Notes: a model not told the origin generated them from the letters alone. A stretch of 21,806 bases of DNA from Yoonia sp. (GCA_028822885.1 JAPKCP010000011.1:1-21806), one strand, 5' to 3'. Positions 1 to 8,364 are shown, numbered from the stretch's first letter. A program made the numbers and translations.

Positions 1-65
1 ATAATTCCTTGAATTTGCCACAAACCGTCCAATTAGCACGTGTAAAGCCATCCCAAAAACCATCG

Positions 66-81
66 TTAAGACACAGTTAAC
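66..81 (+). promoter_or_regulatory. Candidate CtrA-binding site (TTAA-N7-TTAAC)
   Basis: The bases read TTAA, seven bases, TTAAC, an exact match to the full CtrA consensus of alphaproteobacteria. The site is centred about 50 bases upstream of the ATG at 124, where a regulator could act on the promoter of the exported protein gene. A third TTAA follows at 85-88. In Rhodobacterales CtrA controls motility, gene transfer agent and other envelope-related genes rather than being a pure cell-cycle regulator. Binding itself is inferred. Confidence 0.55.
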
Positions 82-123
82 TGGTTAAAAGGGCGTCATA
101 AATTGACCGGAAAGGTCTTCAAC

Positions 124-849
124 ATGACTGTACAAGCACAGGTTTCGCGTGGTTTTAACGCGATTCTGGCCTTTTCGGCCAGCCTTTTGCTGTGCATTTT
201 ACCCGGCTCAGATGCCTTTGCTGCGCCAATCGAGCTTGCCGATATTCTTGAGATTGACGCGCTTGGCTATCGTTGCGTCCCGTCCGTCTATTTTGACGAC
301 GGCGAAGACGGCAGTACGGCGATCGCGTTCTCCCTATCGGGTAAAACCCGCCTGCCCCGGACCTGTCTACCAGATCCATGTGCGCGAGCATTAACGCAAC
401 AAGAACTTTCTTCCATTACAGGGACAGAGCCGATGCTGGCCCGCTTTCACAATGAATGGGATGACTATTATTCACGCTATGCAGATCATTGCCGCCGCGA
501 AGTGGTGGTGTCACGCCCACGTTCCGCCGACGCACCTAACCGTGGTTTCTGGCCAACAATCATTGATCGCGCACGGGTCATTCAGCAGATTGGCCTTCCC
601 ACATCCAGTCGCCTCCGCCCTTTCGTCTTTGATCAACTCGCAAATCCCGAGACTGACCGTGCTGCACCACGCCTCGCTACTTTCTTAATACCGCAACCAG
701 CGGGGCAGTCTTTCCTCAATCCGGATCGCCCGATCCCTAGCCCGGTTCCGTTGCCAGCGTCAGGCCTCACGCTTGGGCTCACGATCGGGGCGGCTACATT
801 TGCGCGACGACGCCGCAAATCCAAACCCATTGTTTGTAACTCCACATAA
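124..849 (+). CDS. Exported VPLPA-CTERM sorting-signal protein, function unknown
   Basis: A 241-residue protein. I chose ATG 124 because GGAAAGG (109-115) lies 8 bases upstream; a TTG at 103 in the same frame would add seven residues and lacks such a site. Residues about 10-32 form a signal peptide ending in an Ala-rich AFA/A cleavage site. Near the C terminus residues 208-212 read VPLPA, followed by a short hydrophobic segment (about 213-227) and an RRRR cluster. This is the VPLPA-CTERM tripartite sorting signal, known to be processed by an exosortase (XrtD type) in roseobacters. A 10-residue tail follows the arginines, longer than usual. The mature part has four cysteines (in YRC, RTC, DPC and DHC contexts) and no domain I recognise. 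It is probably exported and then anchored or released at the cell surface. No exosortase gene is in the window. The CtrA-like site just upstream suggests regulated expression. Confidence 0.8.
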   Translation: MTVQAQVSRGFNAILAFSASLLLCILPGSDAFAAPIELADILEIDALGYRCVPSVYFDDGEDGSTAIAFSLSGKTRLPRTCLPDPCARALTQQELSSITGTEPMLARFHNEWDDYYSRYADHCRREVVVSRPRSADAPNRGFWPTIIDRARVIQQIGLPTSSRLRPFVFDQLANPETDRAAPRLATFLIPQPAGQSFLNPDRPIPSPVPLPASGLTLGLTIGAATFARRRRKSKPIVCNST

Positions 850-863
850 ATCAAAGCGTCGGC

Positions 864-875
864 ATACAATTGTAT
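864..875. promoter_or_regulatory. 12-bp palindrome upstream of icd, possible operator
   Basis: ATACAATTGTAT is a perfect 12-bp palindrome 69 bases upstream of the icd start, running into an overlapping near-palindrome (TTGTATACAC). Short TGTATACA-like palindromes are typical of GntR-family operators, so a regulator of icd could bind here. I could not place convincing -35/-10 boxes around it. It is AT-rich enough that chance is possible. Confidence 0.25.
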
Positions 876-943
876 ACACTCTTACAACTAAGTCGGCTTT
901 ACGCTAAAGCACACCCAACCACGTCACCGAACCGGAGGGTATT

Positions 944-2152
944 ATGTCCAAGATCAAGGTAGAAAATCCCGTTGTCGAACTCGACGGCGATGAAATGACG
1001 CGCATTATCTGGGACTTTATCAAGCAAAAGCTGATCCTGCCGTATCTCGATCTTGATCTGAAGTACTACGATCTGGGCATGGAAGTCCGCGACGAAACGA
1101 ATGACCAGATTACCATTGATGCCGCCGAAGCGATCAAAAAATACGGCGTTGGCGTAAAATGCGCGACAATCACCCCCGATGAGGCGCGTGTCGAAGAATT
1201 TGGCCTCAAGCAGATGTGGCGCAGCCCAAACGGCACGATCCGCAACATCCTTGGCGGTGTTGTCTTCCGCGCGCCGATCATCTGTAAGAACGTGCCGCGC
1301 CTTGTGCCCGGTTGGACCGACCCAATTGTCATTGGGCGACATGCCTTTGGCGACCAATACAAAGCCACCGATTTCCTGATGCCCGGCCCGGGTAAACTGA
1401 CAATGAAGTTTGTCGGCGAAGACGGCACTGTGATTGAGAAAGAAGTGTACGACGCACCCTCAGCCGGTGTGGCAATGGGTATGTATAACCTCGATTCCTC
1501 GATCCGCGACTTTGCGCGTGCATCGTTCAATTATGGCCTGAACATTGGTTGGCCGGTCTATCTGTCCACCAAAAATACAATCCTCAAAGCCTACGACGGT
1601 CGCTTTAAAGACCTGTTCCAAGAAATCTTTGACGCTGAATTTGCTGATAAATTCAAAGACGCTGAAATCTACTACGAACACCGCCTGATCGACGATATGG
1701 TCGCCTCTGCCATGAAGTGGTCAGGCAAATTCGTCTGGGCCTGCAAAAACTACGACGGCGACGTGCAATCTGATACAGTTGCTCAGGGCTTTGGGTCACT
1801 TGGCCTGATGACATCTGCTTTGATGACACCCGACGGCAAAATCGTTGAGGCAGAAGCAGCCCACGGCACTGTGACCCGTCACTATCGCCAGCACCAAGAA
1901 GGCAAGGCCACGTCCACCAACTCCATCGCGTCGATTTTCGCTTGGACTGGTGGTCTGAAGCACCGCGCAAAATTGGACGAGAATACACAACTGATGGCTT
2001 TTGCTGAAACGCTTGAAAAAGTGATCGTCGACACCGTTGAAAGTGGGCACATGACAAAAGACCTCGCCCTTTTGGTTGGACCAAATCAACGCTGGCTCAC
2101 GACCCAAGGGTTCCTTGAGAAAATCGACGCGAATCTGAACGCTGCAATGTAG
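944..2152 (+). CDS. icd: NADP-dependent isocitrate dehydrogenase, eukaryotic-like dimeric type
   Basis: A 402-residue cytosolic TCA-cycle enzyme that oxidatively decarboxylates isocitrate to 2-oxoglutarate with NADP and Mg or Mn. GGAGGG (934-939) sits 4 bases before the ATG. The substrate loop RSPNGTIR is at residues 93-100, and S94, N96, R100, R109 and R132 (in IGRHAFGDQY) fall at the same numbers as in human IDH1, with active-site Tyr at 139. Further family blocks are IDDMVASAMKWSGKF, NYDGDVQSD and EAAHGTVTRHYR. Length and motifs place it in the dimeric subfamily shared with mitochondria and alphaproteobacteria, not the phosphorylatable E. coli Icd type. The gene is monocistronic or leads into the yitT-like gene 59 bases downstream; no clear terminator lies between them. 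Confidence 0.98.
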   Translation: MSKIKVENPVVELDGDEMTRIIWDFIKQKLILPYLDLDLKYYDLGMEVRDETNDQITIDAAEAIKKYGVGVKCATITPDEARVEEFGLKQMWRSPNGTIRNILGGVVFRAPIICKNVPRLVPGWTDPIVIGRHAFGDQYKATDFLMPGPGKLTMKFVGEDGTVIEKEVYDAPSAGVAMGMYNLDSSIRDFARASFNYGLNIGWPVYLSTKNTILKAYDGRFKDLFQEIFDAEFADKFKDAEIYYEHRLIDDMVASAMKWSGKFVWACKNYDGDVQSDTVAQGFGSLGLMTSALMTPDGKIVEAEAAHGTVTRHYRQHQEGKATSTNSIASIFAWTGGLKHRAKLDENTQLMAFAETLEKVIVDTVESGHMTKDLALLVGPNQRWLTTQGFLEKIDANLNAAM

Positions 2153-2211
2153 GGACCGCAATTGAGAAGGCCAACAAGACGAAGTGGCCATCGTGCGCAA
2201 GGATAGACGCT

Positions 2212-2814
2212 ATGCCCGAGACGACCACCCACACCGCGTTAGAAGACGCGCAAGCCTTTGTGCTGTCGACAACGCTGTGCGGCTTCGGGTTGCTGATGTT
2301 GACCCATTTGGGGCTGATCACAGGACAGACCGCCGGTCTTGCTGTGTTGATCACATACATGACTGGCTGGTCTTTCGGTGCGGTGTTCTTTGTCATCAAC
2401 CTGCCATTTTATGCGCTGGCGTGGTTGCGTATGGGCAAGGCCTTCACGATCCGTAGTTTTATTGCCGTCGGGTTGCTGTCAGTCGTAGCCTCATTCCTAC
2501 CGACGCAGATTGCCTTTACCACACTTGCCCCGCTGACGGGTGCGTTGCTGGCGGGCGCATTAACGGGAATGGGATTGATGGTGCTTTTCCGGCACCGCGC
2601 ATCGCTTGGCGGCATCGGTGTACTGGCGCTTTATCTACAAGACAAAACTGGAATGCGGGCGGGATGGATGCAAATGGGATTTGATCTATGCCTTTTTGCG
2701 ACAGCATATTTTGTTATCGGCGGCAGTCTGGTGTTCTATTCCCTTTGCGGCGCTGTCGTGACCAATCTGATCATCGCAGTGAACCACCGAACAGACCGCT
2801 ACACTGGGCGATAA
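2212..2814 (+). CDS. YitT-family integral membrane protein
   Basis: A 200-residue protein with about six hydrophobic segments (roughly 16-34, 38-50, 53-71, 82-97, 106-126, 156-190). AAGGA (2199-2203) lies 8 bases before the ATG. Two similar blocks, around residues 37-67 (TGQTAGLAVL, then FVINLPFY) and 131-162 (LGGIGVLALY, then MGFDLCLF), give the internal pseudo-repeat typical of YitT (formerly DUF161) proteins. The family is widespread and its transported substrate, if any, is not established. It is shorter than Bacillus YitT (about 280 residues) because it lacks the C-terminal cytosolic DUF2179 domain. It lies between icd and an SMR transporter on the same strand, and I infer no functional link from that. 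Confidence 0.8.
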   Translation: MPETTTHTALEDAQAFVLSTTLCGFGLLMLTHLGLITGQTAGLAVLITYMTGWSFGAVFFVINLPFYALAWLRMGKAFTIRSFIAVGLLSVVASFLPTQIAFTTLAPLTGALLAGALTGMGLMVLFRHRASLGGIGVLALYLQDKTGMRAGWMQMGFDLCLFATAYFVIGGSLVFYSLCGAVVTNLIIAVNHRTDRYTGR

Positions 2815-2878
2815 AGCGCGACAATTTGCGCCCCAAACACCAATTGAAACTGCGACAAACCACCGATAGCGTCTCGAT

Positions 2879-3214
2879 ATGCAGATGCACTACATCATTT
2901 TAATCGTCGCGGTTGCCGCCGAAACAATCGGAACAACGGCGCTACAAGCGAGCCAGCAGTTCTCAAGGCTCTGGCCATCAGTGATCTGTGTGATTGCTTA
3001 TGCCCTGTCGTTTTATCTACTGTCGCTTGCCCTTAAATTCATGCCCGTGGGCATTTTATATGCAGTTTGGTCTGGCCTAGGAATTGTCCTGATCGCAGCA
3101 ATTGGCTATGCTGTTTTTGGCCAAAAACTGGACCTCCCTGCCGTGCTTGGGATTATGATGATTCTGTCGGGTATTTTGGTCATCCACCTGTTCTCAAACA
3201 GCGGTACACACTAA
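2879..3214 (+). CDS. Small multidrug resistance (SMR) family transporter
   Basis: A 111-residue, four-helix inner-membrane protein of the EmrE/QacE/SugE family, which works as a dimer exchanging protons for cationic or guanidinium-type substrates. The membrane-buried glutamate is E15 in AAETIGTTAL, equivalent to Glu14 of EmrE. The signature GILYAVWSGLG carries Y61 and W64, matching EmrE Tyr60 and Trp63. ATG 2879 is used; a second in-frame ATG at 2885 would remove two residues, and neither has a strong ribosome-binding site. The QacE/EmrE subtype is favoured by AVWSG, but drug export versus guanidinium export cannot be decided by eye. It sits 64 bases after the YitT-like gene. Confidence 0.93.
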   Translation: MQMHYIILIVAVAAETIGTTALQASQQFSRLWPSVICVIAYALSFYLLSLALKFMPVGILYAVWSGLGIVLIAAIGYAVFGQKLDLPAVLGIMMILSGILVIHLFSNSGTH

Positions 3215-3357
3215 ATTCCAGTGAAGCGATTGCGTACGCCCAGTGCCCGCATATCACACCTGCGTTTTAAGGGGCTTCCCTTTACGAGCCATGCCCTGTA
3301 TCCGCGCCACAAATCCGTGCCCGCTGGCACCGACCTTCCCGACGAAAGACATTAGAT

Positions 3358-5178
3358 ATGGATATCCGCAATATCGCGATCATCGCGCACGTTGACCACG
3401 GCAAGACAACACTTGTTGACGAACTGCTTAAGCAGTCCGGCGTCTACCGCGATAATGAGGCCACCGTTGAACGCGCGATGGACAGCAACGACATCGAACG
3501 CGAACGCGGGATCACCATCCTTGCTAAATGTACGTCTGTCGAATGGCGCGGCACTCGGATCAACATCGTTGATACGCCGGGCCACGCTGACTTTGGCGGC
3601 GAAGTTGAGCGTATTCTGTCCATGGTTGACGGCGTTGTTCTTCTGGTTGATGCGGCTGAAGGCCCAATGCCACAGACAAAGTTCGTAACATCCAAAGCAT
3701 TGGCCCTTGGCCTGCGCCCGATCGTAGTTGTGAACAAAGTCGACAAGGCTGATGGCGACCCAGATAAAGCGGTCGATGATTGCTTTGATCTGTTTGCAAA
3801 CCTTGACGCAGATGAAAAGCAACTCGATTTTCCAATTATGTTCGCCTCTGGCCGGTCTGGCTGGTGTGATCAGGAACTTGACGGGCCGCGCGAAAATCTT
3901 GATGCGCTGTTCGATCAAATACTCGCGCATGTCCCGATGCCCGCGCAGATTTCACGCCGCCAAGAGCCGTTTCAGATGCTTGCAACAACCTTGTCTGCCG
4001 ACCCGTTCATTGGTCGTATTCTGACGGGCCGTGTAGAAGCAGGGACACTGCGTGCTGGCGAAACGATCAAGGCAATCGGCCGTGACGGCGAAAAGATTGA
4101 GCAGTTCCGCGTCTCTAAAATTCTTGCGTTCCGTGGTCTTTCCCAGAAAGGCATCGACGTTGCAGAAGCTGGCGACATTGTCACCCTTGCTGGTATGACG
4201 AAAGCCACGGTCGCTGACACGCTGTGCGATCTGAACATTGACGTCGCAATCCCGGCACAACCGATTGATCCACCGACCATCACCGTGACTTTTGGCATCA
4301 ACGACAGCCCGCTTGCTGGTCGTGATGGCAAAAAAGTTCAGTCCCGCGTCATCCGCGAGCGCCTAATGCGCGAATCTGAAGTCAACGTCGCCATCAAGAT
4401 TGCAGACACCGCTAAGGGCGACGCCTTTGAGGTATCTGGTCGTGGCGAATTGCAGATGGGCGTTCTAATCGAGAACATGCGCCGCGAGGGCTTTGAACTT
4501 TCCATCTCACGCCCACAGGTTATCTACAGAGACATTGACGGCGTCAGAAACGAACCGATTGAGGAAGCTACAATCGACGTTGATGACGAATACACTGGCG
4601 CAGTTGTCGAAAAACTGACGGGTCCGCGCAAAGGTGAACTCGTTGAGATGAAGCCAGCTGGTGTCGGCAAAACGCGCATCATCGCGCATGTCCCATCACG
4701 CGGCCTGATCGGTTATCATGGCGAATTCCTGACCGACACACGCGGGTCTGGCATTCTGAACCGTATTTTCCACGGCTGGGCGCCTTACAAAGGCAAGATT
4801 CAAGGTCGACGTCAAGGCGTTCTGATCTCCATGGAAAACGGTAGTTCTGTTGCGTTTGCGCTCTGGAAGCTCGAAGATCGCGGTAAATTCTTCATTGGCG
4901 TTCAAGAAGCTGTCTATCAGGGCATGATCATTGGTGAACACAGCCGTGAAAATGATCTTGAAGTGAACCCTTTGAAGGGTAAGCAGCTGACCAACGTGCG
5001 GGCCTCTGGGACCGACGAAGCAGTTCGCCTGACAACGCCTGTCGTGATGTCGCTAGAGCAAGCGATTGCCTACATCGACGATGATGAACTTGTAGAGGTC
5101 ACACCAAACGCGATCCGCTTGCGCAAGCGGTTCCTTGATCCACACGAGCGTAAGCGCCAATCACGCGCCGCAGGGTAA
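3358..5178 (+). CDS. typA: Translational GTPase TypA/BipA
   Basis: A 606-residue ribosome-associated GTPase of the EF-G-like superfamily, involved in ribosome assembly and stress or cold adaptation. GTPase motifs: G1 AHVDHGKTT at 10-18, the switch I threonine T53 in RERGITI, G3 DTPGH at 72-76 and G4 NKVD at 126-129. Domains II and III follow, and the C-terminal BipA-specific region (GYHGEFLTDTRG, then EDRGKFFIGVQE) separates it from EF-G, EF-4 and EF-Tu. Full normal length. No strong Shine-Dalgarno sequence precedes ATG 3358. The 143-base gap before it contains no gene, only a weak hairpin (AAGGG/CCCTT, 3269-3282). A strong terminator directly follows the gene. Confidence 0.98.
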   Translation: MDIRNIAIIAHVDHGKTTLVDELLKQSGVYRDNEATVERAMDSNDIERERGITILAKCTSVEWRGTRINIVDTPGHADFGGEVERILSMVDGVVLLVDAAEGPMPQTKFVTSKALALGLRPIVVVNKVDKADGDPDKAVDDCFDLFANLDADEKQLDFPIMFASGRSGWCDQELDGPRENLDALFDQILAHVPMPAQISRRQEPFQMLATTLSADPFIGRILTGRVEAGTLRAGETIKAIGRDGEKIEQFRVSKILAFRGLSQKGIDVAEAGDIVTLAGMTKATVADTLCDLNIDVAIPAQPIDPPTITVTFGINDSPLAGRDGKKVQSRVIRERLMRESEVNVAIKIADTAKGDAFEVSGRGELQMGVLIENMRREGFELSISRPQVIYRDIDGVRNEPIEEATIDVDDEYTGAVVEKLTGPRKGELVEMKPAGVGKTRIIAHVPSRGLIGYHGEFLTDTRGSGILNRIFHGWAPYKGKIQGRRQGVLISMENGSSVAFALWKLEDRGKFFIGVQEAVYQGMIIGEHSRENDLEVNPLKGKQLTNVRASGTDEAVRLTTPVVMSLEQAIAYIDDDELVEVTPNAIRLRKRFLDPHERKRQSRAAG

Positions 5179-5183
5179 AATAG

Positions 5184-5213
5184 AAAAAGCCGCGCAACTA
5201 GCGCGGCTTTTTT
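5184..5213 (+). terminator. Intrinsic terminator of typA, likely bidirectional
   Basis: A GC stem GCCGCGC (5189-5195) pairs with GCGCGGC (5201-5207) across a 5-base AACTA loop. It is flanked by an A-run and a T-run, so the stem extends by A-T pairs and ends in a U-tract on either strand. It begins 5 bases after the typA stop codon. Confidence 0.93.
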
Positions 5214-5289
5214 AATTTGTGGGATCACGTTTTTCGAGAACGGGCAGACAAAACTCTGTAAGTCTTTGATCGCTCGAAAGCGCGATTTA

Positions 5290-5310
5290 GAAGGACCCAA
5301 AGGGTCCTTC
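5290..5310 (-). terminator. Hairpin 3' of the DUF1330 gene, terminator-like
   Basis: A perfect 9-bp stem, GAAGGACCC with GGGTCCTTC, with a 3-base loop lies 9 bases past the stop of the minus-strand alaS-DUF1330 unit. The base run after it on the minus strand (TAAATC) is a poor U-tract, so it may stabilise the transcript 3' end rather than terminate by itself. The typA terminator 80 bases further could complete termination. Confidence 0.55.
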
Positions 5311-5319
5311 AGCATTCTA

Positions 5320-5610
5320 CTACTCGATTTCTTCGACGATGCTCAATTCACGTTGGCTCGCGCCTTTGGCAAAGCCAATAGCCTCCTGATACGCTGCAGA
5401 ATAATAGCAATCATGCGCCGCTTGTAGACTTGGAAAACGTGCGACGACATTGCGTGGACGATCCGGCCCTTCAAGTTGTTCATACGTTCCAGCACGGGCC
5501 AAAAAGACGCCGTCGTGATCTGCAATCGCGACTGTCGCGCGTTTGGCGTATTCTCCATACGCCACCTCATCAGTCACCGTGACGTGGGCAATCCAAAGTG
5601 CAGTTGGCAT
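5320..5610 (-). CDS. DUF1330 domain protein
   Basis: A 96-residue protein that is essentially one DUF1330 domain, an alpha/beta fold of the dimeric ferredoxin-like (Dabb) kind, with no assigned function. Recognisable blocks are WIAHVTVTDEVAYGEYAK near the N terminus, DHDGVFLARAG in the middle and VVARFPSLQAA followed by AYQEAIGFA. Its ATG overlaps the alaS stop by one base (TAATG), with GGAGGA (5622-5617) upstream inside alaS, so translation is probably coupled to alaS. Downstream is a strong hairpin. It is probably cytosolic, since no signal peptide is visible. Confidence 0.85.
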   Translation of the reverse strand: MPTALWIAHVTVTDEVAYGEYAKRATVAIADHDGVFLARAGTYEQLEGPDRPRNVVARFPSLQAAHDCYYSAAYQEAIGFAKGASQRELSIVEEIE

Positions 5611-8264
5611 TATAATTCCTCCAAAAAAGTCTTTGCAGCAGCAATCGCTGCGTCAGCATTGTCGGCAGAAGCGCCGCCACCTTGTGCCATATCAGGGCGA
5701 CCGCCGCCGCCCTTACCACCCAAAAGTGGGACAGCAGCGCGCAAGACATCAACCGCTGAAAGCTTATCCGTCAAATCCTGAGTGACGCCCGTAGCAATAG
5801 CAGCCTTACCGCCTGCATCGCCAATGAGCAGAACAACGCCAGACCCAATCTCAGACTTGTACTGATCAACCAACGACGGCAAATCCTTACCCGACAGTCC
5901 AGCCATAAGCTTACCAACAAAACGAATACCATTCACCGCTTCGTCGATAGCTGCGTCAGTACCGCTGCTGCCCATCGCCAATTCCCGGCGTAGCTGTGCC
6001 ACATCATTTACCAGCGATTTGCGCTCGTCCATGAGTGCTTTCACCCGGTCCGCGACATCTGCGGCAGGGGCTTTCAAGACGTTCGCCACAGCGACCAAAC
6101 GCTGATCTTGCTCGCGTAGGTAATCCAGTGCTGCCTGACCAGTCAGGGCTTCAATCCGGCGAACACCGGCACTCGAAGCGCTATCGCCAAGCATCACAAA
6201 CGCACCAATCTCGCCCAAACGGGTCACATGCGTGCCGCCACACAACTCAAGACTATAGGTTGATCCATCCGCACCCTTTCCTGACCCAGCGAGCTGGCCC
6301 ATGGATACGACACGCACCTCGTCGCCATACTTCTCACCAAACAACGCCTGTGCCCCAAGGCCACGTGCATCATCGGGCGTCATAATCCGCGTATCAACCG
6401 CAGTGTTCTGTCGGATAAGCGCGTTCACTTCACGCTCTACCTTATCGAGGTCAGCAACACTGACGGCACTGTTGTTGCTGAAATCAAACCGCAACCGATC
6501 CGGCGCATTGAGTGATCCTTTTTGTGCGATATGATTACCCAAGACAGTCCGCAGCGCCTCGTTCAAAAGGTGTGTCGCAGTATGGTTGGCTTGGATCGCC
6601 GCACGACGCGTAACATCAACGGCCAACGCAGCACCCTGCCCGATCTTGATCTCACCTTCGATGATTTGGCCAATATGAAGAAAGACACCCGCAACCTTCT
6701 TCGTATCGGTTATCTTCGCCTTACCAGTTTCCGTTGTAACGAACCCAGCGTCACCGACCTGCCCACCCGATTCGGCGTAAAATGGTGATTGGTTCAGTGC
6801 TATTTGAACCTCACCGTTAGCAGAACTTACTGCTTGGCCATCGACGATCAACGCGACGATCTGACCTTCGGCTGATAGGTTTTCGTAACCAAGAAAATCA
6901 GTCGTGCCATGCTGATCAACCACGTCGAACCAAACGCTTGCATCAGCCTGTGCGCCTGTGCCCGTCCAAGCGGCACGCGCCTTAGCTTTTTGTTCAGCCA
7001 TCGCAGAATCAAAACCATCTTTATCAACGCCAAAACCCTTTTCGCGCAATGCATCTTGGGTCAAATCAAGTGGAAAACCAAATGTATCATACAGTTTGAA
7101 CGCAGCAGCACCCGGCAAGTCTGCCCCCTCTGCAAGGCCTGAAACCTCATCATCAAGTAGCTTTAATCCGCGATCCAGCGTTGTCTTGAAACGAATTTCT
7201 TCGTTCAGCAGTGTCTCTTCGATCAATCGCTGGCCTTGGCCCAACTCTGGATAAGCAGCGCCCATCTGTTTAACCAATTCTGGAACCAATTTGTGCATCA
7301 CAGGGTCCGTTGCGCCCAACAAATGCGCATGACGCATCGCACGGCGCATAATGCGACGAAGAACATAGCCGCGCCCTTCATTTGAGGGCAGTACACCTTC
7401 CGCAATCAGGAACGACGTAGAGCGAAGGTGGTCAGCAATCACACGGTGATGGGTGTTGCCGTCGCCATCTGGCTCGACCGAGGTGGCATGTGCCGAGGCT
7501 TCAATCAATGCGCGCATCAGGTCCGTGTCGTAGTTATCGTGGTGGCCCTGCATCAAAGCGCCGATGCGTTCTAATCCCATGCCAGTGTCGATGGACTGCA
7601 TATCAAGTGGCCGCATCGTGCCGTCTTCAAGTTGCTCATTCTGCATGAACACAAGGTTCCAGATTTCGATAAACCGATCGCCATCTTCCTCTGCAGATCC
7701 CGGAGGTCCACCCCAGATGTGATCGCCATGATCGTAGAAAATCTCAGTACAGGGACCGCACGGGCCAGTTGGACCCATGCGCCAAAAGTTATCATCCGTT
7801 GGAATGCGAATAATCCGGTCGTCAGATATACCTGCGACCTTTTTCCAAATCGAAGCCGCTTCGTCGTCTGTATGATAGACAGTAACCAACAACTTATCTT
7901 TGTTGATCCCAAAATCTTTTGTCAGCAGTTCCCATGCATATGGAATCGCTTCGTTTTTGAAGTAATCGCCAAAGCTGAAGTTACCCAGCATCTCAAAGAA
8001 AGTATGGTGACGGGCTGTGTAACCTACATTGTCGAGATCATTGTGTTTGCCGCCAGCACGCACACATTTCTGACTGGAGGTCGCACGTTGGTAGGAACCC
8101 TGCTCAACTCCCGTGAACCGATTCTTAAACTGAACCATGCCAGAGTTTGTGAACATCAACGTCGGATCATTGCGCGGGACAAGTGGACTAGATGCCACCT
8201 TTTCATGACCGTTGCGTTCATAAAAATCCAAGAAGGTGGAACGGATATCGGACAGGCTGGTCAT
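5610..8264 (-). CDS. alaS: Alanyl-tRNA synthetase
   Basis: An 884-residue class II enzyme that charges tRNA-Ala and edits mischarged Ser or Gly. The start is set at ATG 8264 (MTSLSDIRSTF), the usual family N terminus; a TTG 15 bases upstream in frame is less likely. The catalytic domain contains GNFSFGDYF and the tRNA-recognition region follows. The editing site zinc ligands are H561 and H565 (HTATH) and C675 and H679 (CGGTH). The C-Ala domain ends with a Gly-rich segment around 849-864. All key residues are present and length is normal. It is followed with a 1-base overlap by the DUF1330 gene, and preceded by a candidate promoter and the recA terminator. Confidence 0.98.
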   Translation of the reverse strand: MTSLSDIRSTFLDFYERNGHEKVASSPLVPRNDPTLMFTNSGMVQFKNRFTGVEQGSYQRATSSQKCVRAGGKHNDLDNVGYTARHHTFFEMLGNFSFGDYFKNEAIPYAWELLTKDFGINKDKLLVTVYHTDDEAASIWKKVAGISDDRIIRIPTDDNFWRMGPTGPCGPCTEIFYDHGDHIWGGPPGSAEEDGDRFIEIWNLVFMQNEQLEDGTMRPLDMQSIDTGMGLERIGALMQGHHDNYDTDLMRALIEASAHATSVEPDGDGNTHHRVIADHLRSTSFLIAEGVLPSNEGRGYVLRRIMRRAMRHAHLLGATDPVMHKLVPELVKQMGAAYPELGQGQRLIEETLLNEEIRFKTTLDRGLKLLDDEVSGLAEGADLPGAAAFKLYDTFGFPLDLTQDALREKGFGVDKDGFDSAMAEQKAKARAAWTGTGAQADASVWFDVVDQHGTTDFLGYENLSAEGQIVALIVDGQAVSSANGEVQIALNQSPFYAESGGQVGDAGFVTTETGKAKITDTKKVAGVFLHIGQIIEGEIKIGQGAALAVDVTRRAAIQANHTATHLLNEALRTVLGNHIAQKGSLNAPDRLRFDFSNNSAVSVADLDKVEREVNALIRQNTAVDTRIMTPDDARGLGAQALFGEKYGDEVRVVSMGQLAGSGKGADGSTYSLELCGGTHVTRLGEIGAFVMLGDSASSAGVRRIEALTGQAALDYLREQDQRLVAVANVLKAPAADVADRVKALMDERKSLVNDVAQLRRELAMGSSGTDAAIDEAVNGIRFVGKLMAGLSGKDLPSLVDQYKSEIGSGVVLLIGDAGGKAAIATGVTQDLTDKLSAVDVLRAAVPLLGGKGGGGRPDMAQGGGASADNADAAIAAAKTFLEEL

Positions 8265-8298
8265 GGGCGTCTTTCGCAAGGAAATATGGTTACCTTAT

Positions 8299-8327
8299 GA
8301 AATACCCGGCCCCCTGCGAACTGTCCA
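8299..8327 (-). promoter_or_regulatory. Candidate alaS promoter
   Basis: On the minus strand TGGACA (8327-8322, five of six matches to TTGACA) is separated by 17 bases from TATTTC (8304-8299). It falls between the recA terminator and the alaS start, where a promoter is expected. The -10 box is only a fair match. Confidence 0.4.
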
Positions 8328-8338
8328 CAGCGCAACGC

Positions 8339-8364
8339 AAAAGGGCGCCCCACATGAGACGCCC
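8339..8364 (-). terminator. Intrinsic terminator of recA
   Basis: On the minus strand GGGCGTC (8364-8358) pairs with GGCGCCC (8349-8343), a 7-bp stem with one G-U pair and an 8-base loop, followed by four T residues. It lies 22 bases after the recA stop and would separate recA from alaS. Confidence 0.7.

Noticed and set aside
2169..2189. Hairpin GGCCA/TGGCC after icd as terminator
   Set aside because: It has an 11-base loop and no T-run, and is probably chance or a minor structure.
3269..3282. Hairpin AAGGG/CCCTT as terminator after the SMR gene
   Set aside because: The stem is only 5 bp and there is no U-tract, so it is too weak to call.
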